Below are positions 7,554-13,942 of a stretch of 33,669 nucleotides of DNA, piece by piece. The position numbers were made by a program, and so were the translations under genes. The notes below the pieces were generated by a model. It made no database searches and was not told the origin of the DNA. It worked only from the letters and a program-made list of their open reading frames with translations. The stretch spans positions 1 to 33,669 of the IMG/VR virus record IMGVR_UViG_3300031841_003108; one strand, given 5' to 3'. Position 1 is the first letter of the stretch. Each line of letters opens with the position of its first letter. The stretch is from a virus.

Positions 7554-8341
7554 CAGCTATAGTTCGCGGTGAACACGGCTTGGATATCGGTAGCGCTCTG
7601 AACGATATAATCAATACGATCAATCTGATTAGGCCCGGTGCTTAAGGTGGGTGCCGAACCACCAATAAAGTCCCAATTCCCCTCATATGCAAGGGTATGG
7701 CTTCCGGTCCCATCCTGAATTACAAAAATCGATCCACTCTGACCAGCCGTAGCATTCGTCGGGTTACCCAAGGTGCGGTTGCCACCAAGGGTCAAGGTGA
7801 AGTTATTGCTCAGGGAAAGATCAACTGCAACCGTCGCAGCATCAGTAAGAGTGGTGACCTCAGCAATCTGACCGGCAGTGAAGGTCTGGACTGACTCCAG
7901 ATTTGCAATAGTCCGTGCAGCACCGTTGGAAGCGAGGCTTACAACACCCGAAGCTGAGCGGTAGAAGCCAGTGTCATCATCCGCCGAGAAAGTGATCGAG
8001 GGATTCGAGACCGAACCATCAGGGAACTGAGCGCCGACATTCACATAGTCAGCACCAGCAAGAACCACACCCCAGAAGCTCTCACCGGAGCTGGGTGCAG
8101 AGCTGAATACGATGTTGCTACCGCTCAGGTTGAAGCCATTCGTGCCACCCGAATCAGGCTCCTGGACGACACCACCAACGGAGATCAAGCAGTTCTGTGC
8201 TGCAACCGGAAAAGGTGCAGGGGTTGAACCGTTTACCTGGAGAGCGAAGCTAGTGGTAGTGCCGTTAAAGCTCGAGCTGATATCGTCAATGATTAGATAA
8301 CTAGGCTGAGCAGTCGTAATCTGCTGACCGATATATGGCAT
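7553..8341 (-). CDS. Tail fibre protein with shared N-terminal docking domain
   Basis: 262 residues. Residues about 1-100 are the same domain as in 4056-4553 (PYIGQQ..., IDDISSSFNGTTTSFAL, LISVGGVVQEPDSGG). Residues about 105-140 hold a fibre repeat of the type PSITFSADDDTGFYRSASG. The C-terminal ~125 residues (TLTDAATVAVDLSLSNNFTL then GGNRTLGNPTNATAGQSGSI) are a beta domain seen in many phage fibres and often placed near the tip. Expression probably relies on the TAGAGAACT just upstream of the ATG. It is followed with one base of overlap by the large spike gene, so it may be the adaptor connecting that spike to the virion; this is an inference from order only. Confidence 0.85.
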   Translation of the reverse strand: MPYIGQQITTAQPSYLIIDDISSSFNGTTTSFALQVNGSTPAPFPVAAQNCLISVGGVVQEPDSGGTNGFNLSGSNIVFSSAPSSGESFWGVVLAGADYVNVGAQFPDGSVSNPSITFSADDDTGFYRSASGVVSLASNGAARTIANLESVQTFTAGQIAEVTTLTDAATVAVDLSLSNNFTLTLGGNRTLGNPTNATAGQSGSIFVIQDGTGSHTLAYEGNWDFIGGSAPTLSTGPNQIDRIDYIVQSATDIQAVFTANYS

Positions 8342-8354
8342 AGTTCTCTACGGA

Positions 8355-8720
8355 TTATTCTTCTATTGTATTAGGACCAGACGTAGAAGGAACTGTAGGC
8401 CAAACAACATCTTCCGGATTTGAATAGGTCTGGGGAAGATCACGCAGGATCTGGCGGTAGGCAGACCATTGAGCTTGGTCAACGGTGGCACCAGGAATCA
8501 TGGTCCAATCGGAGTCGCGGATGAGCTGGTCGCGCTTCTCGCGGATTGCGATCCAGGGATCTACGGGGTCAGCAGGCAGCGGGGTGTTGCCTTCGGCTAG
8601 CCAGGCTTGAAATTCTGGGTGATCAGCAGTGCAGGTGACTCTGATTACTTCATCGTCATCAATACGAGCGTAGATCTGATGATCTTCAGGATAGACTTTG
8701 GAAAGTTTTTTGTAGTTCAT
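8355..8720 (-). CDS. Tail-fibre assembly chaperone (full-length copy)
   Basis: 121 residues. The N-terminal half (MNYKKLSKVYPEDHQIYARI, RVTCTADHPEFQAWLAEGNT) is shared with the 51-residue gene at 867-1022. The C-terminal half (PWIAIREKRDQLIRDSDWTM, VDQAQWSAYRQILRDLPQTY, ending in Pro/Ser-rich residues) has the 'R..RD.LL..sDW......W..YRq.LRdlP' pattern of phage tail-assembly chaperones (Pfam Phage_tail_APC type). It overlaps its presumed client fibre 8717-9808 by four bases at a junction that is repeated near 1020. Known members of this class help fold or trimerise fibre tips and are usually not in the finished particle. Confidence in the family is good. Confidence 0.88.
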   Translation of the reverse strand: MNYKKLSKVYPEDHQIYARIDDDEVIRVTCTADHPEFQAWLAEGNTPLPADPVDPWIAIREKRDQLIRDSDWTMIPGATVDQAQWSAYRQILRDLPQTYSNPEDVVWPTVPSTSGPNTIEE

Positions 8721-9808
8721 AGCTCAGCCCCCCAGGCGAGAAAACCATCCGTATTTACAAACCGGCACATGCTAACGGCATCTGTGGTTAAGCCACCTGA
8801 AACATTAAATTGAAGCCCTATGCTTTGTGTGGTTGCATGCTCGAAACTAGGGACCGAATTGCAAGTGGTTGTAGAGCCTCCAGATCTGATATTGTAATCC
8901 GAAGCAGTACCTGTTGTTTCTACGGCTGTAGGACTTGTCCGCATAGAGACGGGTAAATATACAGTGCCACGACTACTTGTAGTGCCTGCGTTGTATCCGA
9001 CATAAACAATCGTATCTCCTAGGGTGGACTGAAGTCTTTGGTAATACCGCTGACACCTTTGCAGATCATCGCCGTAGCTCCTGTGCTCAAAAGCAGAGGC
9101 GGAAGCACCGACTTCTAGTTGGACGCCGGTAATGTCAAAGGTGGCGTTGGTGGTTCCTGCCCAAGTGTTCGTCATGTCAGGCAGTTGATTTGACCCATAA
9201 GCTGCCCAGGTATCTGTCGTAAAACTACTGTCAGTAAAATCAGTCCCATAAAAAGGAACAAGCGCAACATTAAAACCGTTCCCGTTGTCGTTATTGATTG
9301 TAATGTTTGAGTTACCGGGTATTGTCTTGGTTATTTTCGTCCAAGTATCTGCAGACAAAGAAACCGCTGAGGCGTATGCTTGAGCTGTACCATCATTTGT
9401 TTTTAGCTTTAAATAGTAAGTCTGAGCGACACTAGCTCTGACCCAAAAAGAAATAGTTATATAGCTGGAAGAGGACGCATAATTCCAGCCAGATTTGGCA
9501 AGATTTTGCGCTTCAATTTTTTGGGTAATTTCTCGGTAACTATTGGCAGCTGTTGAGGAAGTGCTGTTTGTCAAACGAAGAAATTTGCGAAACCCTTCGT
9601 TGTAAGGATCACCGCTGCTTAAAGATTCTTGGGATGTTGTAACTGCTCCTTGACCAAATCCAATTTCAAAACGATCTACTAAATAACCAGTAGAAGTGCT
9701 ACTTGTCCCCCGTTGAGCCACCTGCATCGCACCGTTAATGATCAGGTTCTTGCCCGCATATAGAGCGCTATCGTCTAACCTTGCGCCGTCAATATCAGTT
9801 AATGCCAT
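8717..9808 (-). CDS. Tail fibre / receptor-binding protein, paralog of 1019-2173
   Basis: 363 residues. The N-terminus (MALTDIDGARLDDSALYAGK) differs from its paralog; from NLIINGAMQVAQRGTS onward the two align. The centre (about residues 40-235) is a beta-rich domain of CBM-like style (SYITISFWVRASVAQTYYLK). Then come FEHRSYGDDLQRCQRYYQR, a variable tip and the ending FLAWGAEL. The start is preceded by TAAGGAGGT (9817-9825), a perfect anti-16S match with eight bases of spacing, embedded in the stop of the upstream gene; this is the best ribosome site in the fibre region. The full-length chaperone follows with ATGA overlap. Host receptor binding is inferred from the family. Confidence 0.88.
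   Translation of the reverse strand: MALTDIDGARLDDSALYAGKNLIINGAMQVAQRGTSSTSTGYLVDRFEIGFGQGAVTTSQESLSSGDPYNEGFRKFLRLTNSTSSTAANSYREITQKIEAQNLAKSGWNYASSSSYITISFWVRASVAQTYYLKLKTNDGTAQAYASAVSLSADTWTKITKTIPGNSNITINNDNGNGFNVALVPFYGTDFTDSSFTTDTWAAYGSNQLPDMTNTWAGTTNATFDITGVQLEVGASASAFEHRSYGDDLQRCQRYYQRLQSTLGDTIVYVGYNAGTTSSRGTVYLPVSMRTSPTAVETTGTASDYNIRSGGSTTTCNSVPSFEHATTQSIGLQFNVSGGLTTDAVSMCRFVNTDGFLAWGAEL
9036..9091 (-). repeat. Near-identical block shared with 1332-1387
   Basis: Partner of the block at 1332-1387, in the same orientation and about 7.7 kb away, encoding FEHRSYGDDLQRCQRYYQR. Homologous recombination here would delete or exchange the fibres in between. Confidence 0.85.
9711..9748 (-). 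repeat. Near-identical block shared with 2007-2044
   Basis: Partner of 2007-2044 in the paralogous fibre, encoding NLIINGAMQVAQRG. The two blocks in each gene flank the same diverged domain. Confidence 0.8.
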
Positions 9809-9822
9809 TATCGATTACCTCC

Positions 9823-10164
9823 TTAGGTTTGCTCAAGGTAGCTAACAGAGATATCTAAAGAAGAAGCAGTGCCCGAACGAGCCCTCAGCACGTCACTCGA
9901 CTCCATGATGATCTTGGAGCCGGAGATGATCTCGAGAGAACTACCTGTCGGAACAGGTGCATTTCGAATGATATAGACGTCGTCGCCAGTGTTGGTCACC
10001 AGGAACACATCGACATCAGCCGAGGTTCCGGTCTTATTGGAAACCAGGATACTCAGAAGAACAAGAGTCGCAGACGAACCTGCTGTCAGGACATTCGTCG
10101 CTGCGTCGGTGATAGCAGTGGTGACCAGGTCTGACTTCGTTTCGATTTTAAAGGTGTTTGCCAT
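9823..10164 (-). CDS. Conserved cyanophage virion protein (MANTFK type)
   Basis: 113 residues: MANTFKIETKSDLVTTAITD, then a beta-sandwich-like sequence with LSILVSNKTGTSADVDVFLV, NAPVPTGSSLEIISGSKIIM and a C-terminal SSLDISVSYLEQT. I recognise this as a small virion-associated protein that recurs next to fibre genes in cyanophages, including contractile-tailed ones. Its composition suggests a single beta-sandwich domain and it has no membrane segment. AGGTTG lies upstream of the ATG. The final codons and stop contain the strong ribosome site for the next fibre gene. The exact role (fibre collar, adaptor or head decoration) is not known to me. Confidence 0.8.
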   Translation of the reverse strand: MANTFKIETKSDLVTTAITDAATNVLTAGSSATLVLLSILVSNKTGTSADVDVFLVTNTGDDVYIIRNAPVPTGSSLEIISGSKIIMESSDVLRARSGTASSLDISVSYLEQT

Positions 10165-10165
10165 A

Positions 10166-10570
10166 TCAACCTAAAGCCACAATAAGTGCGATGTTTTCTG
10201 TTGAATCGATCACCCCAGTGATAGTTAAGTCACCTGAGATGGTGACGTTTCCTGGGACAGTAACCGTGCCTGATGAGTCTATTGTAAGTCTAGCAACTCC
10301 ACCGGTCACTAAACTGATGTCATCAGGGCCGTTGCTGATAATGCCGGTGTTTGGATCACTGGCGAACTTAAGGGCGCAACTTGAGAGGGACCCAAGAGCG
10401 AGCCCCATGTTTGAACCATCCTGCCTTAAAAGAGGAAAACCTCCAGCAGTACTTCCGTCATGGATAACAACAATGTTCTGGTCGGTATCGACCGTGACCT
10501 CACCCGAAGCCCCCGTAAACGAAGACGTTGCGGCTGTCGACCCTCTACGAAACTGTACTTGTGTCGCCAT
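10166..10570 (-). CDS. Short tail fibre with Mtd_N-like domain
   Basis: 134 residues. The first ~45 (MATQVQFRRGSTAATSSFTG, GEVTVDTDQNIVVIHDGSTA) match the pattern of the N-terminal virion-binding domain named after the Bordetella phage major tropism determinant (Mtd_N): 'QFRRGT...F.G..GE...D.d...l.vhDG.t.GG'. A repeat of the type ALKFASDPNTGIISNGPDDI follows, and then VTVPGNVTISGDLTITGVID. The last residues are IALIVALG, the same VALG ending as the long fibre directly upstream (10575-12143). The gene lacks a variable C-lectin tip, so it is probably a fibre shaft or adaptor. The gap to its neighbours is one to four bases. Confidence 0.85.
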   Translation of the reverse strand: MATQVQFRRGSTAATSSFTGASGEVTVDTDQNIVVIHDGSTAGGFPLLRQDGSNMGLALGSLSSCALKFASDPNTGIISNGPDDISLVTGGVARLTIDSSGTVTVPGNVTISGDLTITGVIDSTENIALIVALG

Positions 10571-10574
10571 AACT

Positions 10575-12143
10575 CTATCCTAATGCAACTGCAATCGCCG
10601 TAGCGAAGCTTTCTGTAGAGATTGTTCCATCAGCATCAGGAACCGTCATTGTTCTAGTAGTGCCTGTTGTAATTCCAGAACACTCAAACGCAAGTTCCTT
10701 AGTGCCGTCGCTGTTATCTTCGATTCTAAATGAGTTATCAACAAAGGTTGCACTTGCACTGGTCAACAGCGTACCGCTGGCATCAGGGAAAGTGAATGTT
10801 CGCGTAGTTCCTGTGCTGATTCCCGAGGAATCAAATCGTGCAATCTTTGTGGCGTCTGTAGGATCGCGGAGAGCGAGGCCAGAAGTACCTGCATTCGTGA
10901 TAACACCCGCCGAGGTGATCGAAGTGAGACCCGTGATCGTCGTAGCGGAACCACCCAAGGCAATTGCCGTAGAGCCGACCGTCACAGAGCTGTTTGCTAG
11001 CTGAGCGTTGGGGATCGCGCTTGTTCCGAACTCACCTGTGCTGCTGTTGTAAGTCAGACCTGATCCGGAGGCAACACTAAAGTGAGCGCGGGCATCACTT
11101 GCACTCGGACCGGTGTAAGTGATGACACCTGTGCCTGAGTTATAGCTTAAAGACCCATCGCCACCAGAGTCAGTAACACTAATAGCGCCGCGAGCACGAG
11201 CATCTGTGAAGTAAAGGTTACCGTCTTCTGGAACAATACTAGTGTCAAGGGTATCGGTGACCGCCTGATTGCTGGCATTACCGATAAAGATCTTGCCGTT
11301 ATCCAGGTTAGGTGTTGAGTTGGCACGGCCTGGACCCGACACAAGGATCCGACCATTACTATCTGGTTGAGTGACCTTACCAATGTTCTGGATTTGGCTT
11401 GATTCACCAGTCGGGGGACTAGTAACAAGCGTTCCTGGCGACGTCCCGATGAAAAGAATGTCTCCGGCTGTGAAAGTGCTTGTATCGAAGCCAATTGAAA
11501 CACCTGTTGCAATTACGGCGCCGTTTTGACCATCAGGAATCTGCTCGGCAACAAGACCGATACATGGCATCCTTGCGGTGTTGTCAGCGTCCGCTGGTGC
11601 GACCAAAGGACGACCGTTCGTGCTACTAAAGCCAACGATTGCAACAGGCGTGCCTCTGTTGATGGTCGATCCTGATTCGTTGCGAACAAGTTCAACAACG
11701 TTTTGCGCTTCCTTGATCTCATAAGAGCCACCAAGGGAAACAGCTGTAGTGACTCCACGCGCATCTTCAAAGCTGATGCTGCTGTTGCTTAGCGATGAAT
11801 TCGGTACGCTGGATAGGGCAAATACACCCGTGGAGGATGTATAGGTAATACCAGTCGAAGTTGTAGCAGAGAGTAAACCCCTTACGTTTGCATCAGTAAC
11901 TTGGGTGAACTCGAATGCACCTGAGGTTGAGTTATATGTAAGGCTGCCTAAACCAGTCGCAGGAGACGGGCTAACCGTCGAAAGGGAGATCGCTCCCCTT
12001 GCACGAGCATTTGTAAAATACTGATTACTAGAGCCTTCGCCTAGATCATCAGTGTCATTGCCAGCGAAGTCAAGCTTATCCGAGGAAGTATTTAACTCCT
12101 CAAAGAAGCCTGAATTGAGAATAATTGACTTTCTGGTTGCCAT
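10575..12143 (-). CDS. Long tail fibre with repeated FT(D/N)ARARGAIS units
   Basis: 522 residues. Two copies of a fibre repeat are clear: SSNQYFTNARARGAISLS with LTYNSTSGAFEFT (about residues 36-90), and DGNLYFTDARARGAISVT with LSYNSGTGVITYT (about 305-350). Each is followed by a 'SGxxYxSSTGxF' unit. Between them lies a globular stretch (NVVELVRNESGSTINRGTPV to RILVSGPGRANSTP). Near the C-terminus two more repeats occur (ISTGTTRTFTFPDASGTLLT and ITTGTTRTMTVPDADGTIST), and the protein ends AIAVALG. These units are well known from cyanophage long tail fibres. A hairpin (12158-12184) precedes the AGGGAATT ribosome site. It probably forms a trimeric shaft; the receptor is unknown. Confidence 0.88.
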   Translation of the reverse strand: MATRKSIILNSGFFEELNTSSDKLDFAGNDTDDLGEGSSNQYFTNARARGAISLSTVSPSPATGLGSLTYNSTSGAFEFTQVTDANVRGLLSATTSTGITYTSSTGVFALSSVPNSSLSNSSISFEDARGVTTAVSLGGSYEIKEAQNVVELVRNESGSTINRGTPVAIVGFSSTNGRPLVAPADADNTARMPCIGLVAEQIPDGQNGAVIATGVSIGFDTSTFTAGDILFIGTSPGTLVTSPPTGESSQIQNIGKVTQPDSNGRILVSGPGRANSTPNLDNGKIFIGNASNQAVTDTLDTSIVPEDGNLYFTDARARGAISVTDSGGDGSLSYNSGTGVITYTGPSASDARAHFSVASGSGLTYNSSTGEFGTSAIPNAQLANSSVTVGSTAIALGGSATTITGLTSITSAGVITNAGTSGLALRDPTDATKIARFDSSGISTGTTRTFTFPDASGTLLTSASATFVDNSFRIEDNSDGTKELAFECSGITTGTTRTMTVPDADGTISTESFATAIAVALG

Positions 12144-12157
12144 CTTTAATTCCCTAG

Positions 12158-12184
12158 CAGCCGACTGTTAAGCAGTCAATGCTG
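12158..12184 (-). promoter_or_regulatory. Hairpin in the leader of the long fibre gene
   Basis: CAGC-ATT-GACTG-CTTAA-CAGTC-G-GCTG on the minus strand forms a two-part stem (4 + 5 pairs) ending just before the AGGGA ribosome site of the 522-residue fibre. There is no T-run, so it is more likely an mRNA structure that tunes stability or initiation than a terminator. Confidence 0.45.
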
Positions 12185-12217
12185 TCCGTTCTTCTTATCT
12201 TAGCAGCAGTAAAAATG

Positions 12218-12679
12218 CTAACTAAGGAGAATAGGTGGCTCAAGTTGAATGATCAAGTTAGCTGTAGTCGCTGCTTCTCCAACGCGAACCACAAACTGTC
12301 CCGATGTACTTGGCGGTGTCGTTGTAATCGCACCATCACTTGTGTTGAGGTAGTACACATCACCTGCATTGAGCCCGGATGTAGCCATCACCCCAACTAC
12401 AAGACAGCGAACCTCTTCTCCCGCAAGCTTTGCTGTTTGTGCAAACCCTACGACAGTTGCTTCATCAAGAGTTCCTGAAGCATTCGCCCGACCTACTTTT
12501 CCGTCGGATGAACGTGAATAAAGCGCATCACCTTGTGATACATCTTCGAAAGCTTCAGCTCCAAAGCCCGCAACGGCATAGACAGTTCGCCCCGCCATTG
12601 TCGACTTAAGGTCAAGCAGTACGCCGTTTAGACCTACATAATTAGGTGCATACGGTTCATGATCTTTTGTACCAGCCAT
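12218..12679 (-). CDS. Virion protein, tandem paralog of 12679-13203
   Basis: 153 residues. The middle and end match the neighbouring 174-residue protein: FEDVSQGDALYSRSSDGKVG against FEAVSDGDALYMRTSDGQVG, DEATVVGFA against DEAIVVGFA, GDVYYLNTSDGAITTTPPST against GDVYFLSTTAGEISTTAPST, and an identical C-terminus LEPPILLS. The two genes clearly arose by duplication, and the divergence suggests an old event. The sequence has the style of a beta-rich capsid-decoration or fibre protein, also resembling the globular centre of the 522-residue fibre (VAIVGFSS...GDILFIGT...). The genes touch through a TAATG overlap. No specific family is assigned. Confidence 0.8.
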   Translation of the reverse strand: MAGTKDHEPYAPNYVGLNGVLLDLKSTMAGRTVYAVAGFGAEAFEDVSQGDALYSRSSDGKVGRANASGTLDEATVVGFAQTAKLAGEEVRCLVVGVMATSGLNAGDVYYLNTSDGAITTTPPSTSGQFVVRVGEAATTANLIIQLEPPILLS

Positions 12680-13203
12680 TAACTTAAGAGAATAGGAGGC
12701 TCGAGTTGAATGGAGAACTCAGTAGTCGTAGCGCCCTCTCCAACTCTTGTTACGAATTGACCTGCCGTTGAAGGAGCAGTCGTGCTTATTTCACCGGCTG
12801 TTGTAGAAAGGAAGTAAACATCGCCGGGATCAATACCTGTCTGGTCACTAAGAAGGCCAGCGACTAAGACCTTTACAGTTTCACCAGAGGCAGCGTCGTC
12901 ATCGGCAAATCCAACAACGATAGCCTCGTCTTGAGTTCCGTCAGCCTGGGCCAATCCAACCTGTCCGTCACTCGTCCTCATATATAAAGCATCACCATCA
13001 CTTACTGCCTCAAAGGTAGTGGCATCAAAGCCAACCCTTTCCGGAGCGAAAGTAGGAAAGCCCTCCTTGAGGTCAATCAGGGCGTCTACAAGCCCATGCA
13101 TATTATATTCATACGGCTGCCTCGTCATCGTGAAGGAGTTAGCCGTCATGATGTCGATAAGGATTGCGACCGCGCCTGCTACATTCGGTTCGTAAGAGGC
13201 CAT
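12679..13203 (-). CDS. Virion protein, tandem paralog of 12218-12679
   Basis: 174 residues. The first ~45 (MASYEPNVAGAVAILIDIMT ... MHGLVDALIDLKEG) replace the shorter N-terminus of the paralog; both contain a 'GL..(V/A)L.DLK' helix. The remaining ~120 residues align with the paralog and end LEPPILLS. The gene is the first minus-strand gene to the left of the divergent region 13204-13275, which also contains the start of the lone plus-strand gene. It may therefore head the fibre operon that runs to base 1. It is probably a structural component near the tail; this is an inference from neighbours. Confidence 0.8.
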   Translation of the reverse strand: MASYEPNVAGAVAILIDIMTANSFTMTRQPYEYNMHGLVDALIDLKEGFPTFAPERVGFDATTFEAVSDGDALYMRTSDGQVGLAQADGTQDEAIVVGFADDDAASGETVKVLVAGLLSDQTGIDPGDVYFLSTTAGEISTTAPSTAGQFVTRVGEGATTTEFSIQLEPPILLS

Positions 13204-13224
13204 ATGAACTTACGTCGTTTTAAT

Positions 13225-13253
13225 CATTCTAAGTTGTTAACTACTCTAGAATG
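13225..13253. promoter_or_regulatory. 29-base dyad in the divergent intergenic region
   Basis: CATTCTA (13225-13231) mirrors TAGAATG (13247-13253), AGT (13232-13234) mirrors ACT (13243-13245), and the centre is GTTAAC (13236-13241). Only two mismatched positions and one extra base interrupt the symmetry. It lies between the minus-strand start at 13203 and the plus-strand start at 13276, as expected of a shared operator or of overlapping promoters. Confidence 0.6.
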
Positions 13254-13275
13254 AGAATGTAGCTTGCAGCATGAG

Positions 13276-13518
13276 ATGTCTCCGGAGCTGATTGCCGCTG
13301 TAATCACTGGAGGCGTTGGTGCTTTTACAGGATTATCGCGAGCACTGAATAACTTTAATCGTAAAGTGGAACGCAGATTCGAGCGGATAGAAGACGACTT
13401 TGATCTTCTACAGGATCGAATGACTCGTGACTACGTTCTGAAAGAAGACTTCCTCCGTGAAATGGAGTCAGTCCACACCAAGCTCGATCGAATCCTCGAT
13501 CACCTTTTAGCTAATTAG
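13276..13518 (+). CDS. Small membrane-anchored coiled-coil protein, only plus-strand gene
   Basis: 80 residues from ATG 13276; an in-frame TTG at 13264 would add four residues. MSPELIAAVITGGVGAFTGL contains one hydrophobic segment (about 5-23). A highly charged helix follows (RKVERRFERIEDDFDLLQDR, VLKEDFLREMESVHTKLDRI) ending DHLLAN. The strong amphipathic heptad pattern and plausible composition make it a real gene although it runs against all 47 neighbours. Similar small anchored coiled-coil proteins occur in cyanophages. Possible roles are a holin or lysis regulator, or a membrane-bound regulator; none can be chosen from sequence. Its stop overlaps the stop of the convergent gene 13515-13940 by four bases. 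Confidence 0.8.
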   Translation: MSPELIAAVITGGVGAFTGLSRALNNFNRKVERRFERIEDDFDLLQDRMTRDYVLKEDFLREMESVHTKLDRILDHLLAN

Positions 13519-13940
13519 AGCGTCACCCAGGCACTAGCGCCAGCGTCATACATCAAGAACGCGGACGCACCTGAGTCGTAGTGAAGCTGGCCATCTACCG
13601 GGTTGCTTGGTTGTCCCGCACTGCGCGAAACAACAGCCTTCACCGTCTGGAAATTGGTTCCGTCGTGGATCTTCAGGATGTGGGTGCTGGCAGTATCGAG
13701 CCAAGACTCACCTTTGCTGTAGCTCGCAAAACCTGCTGCGGGGCTATTGGGTGCTGTGGAGCCGACATGCGTAGGGCCGACTTTGATCAGGCCTGTGCTG
13801 GGGGCGGCAGTATTGTCCTTGAAGTAGACGCCAGGATCAGTAGCGTTGAAATTGATGCAGAGCTCGGCTTCTCCAATCCTTGTTGGCGTGGGTCGATCAT
13901 TTGCGACAGAAGAACGCCGGCTAAGAATCTGAACAGTCAT
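13515..13940 (-). CDS. Small cyanophage virion protein, fibre-like
   Basis: 141 residues. MTVQILSRRSSVANDRPTPT, GEAELCINFNATDPGVYFKD, then STGLIKVGPTHVGSTAPNSP form an N-terminal half that resembles the Mtd_N-style docking domain ('RR.S.....P....GE..IN....dPG.yfkD'). The second half has a repeat of the form 'G.SW.DT....ILKIHDGT.FQ.VK' and 'G.LHYDS..SAFLMYDAGASAWV'. I recognise this combination from cyanophage structural proteins. It follows the 768-residue virion protein after two bases. A role as adaptor or thin fibre at the portal-tail complex is plausible. The stop lies inside the end of the plus-strand gene. Confidence 0.82.
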   Translation of the reverse strand: MTVQILSRRSSVANDRPTPTRIGEAELCINFNATDPGVYFKDNTAAPSTGLIKVGPTHVGSTAPNSPAAGFASYSKGESWLDTASTHILKIHDGTNFQTVKAVVSRSAGQPSNPVDGQLHYDSGASAFLMYDAGASAWVTL

Positions 13941-13942
13941 AC

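Noticed and set aside
9823-10570. Diversity-generating retroelement because of the Mtd_N-like fibre
   Set aside because: No reverse transcriptase, template repeat or C-type lectin variable region is present in the window; the Mtd_N fold is used widely as a docking domain.
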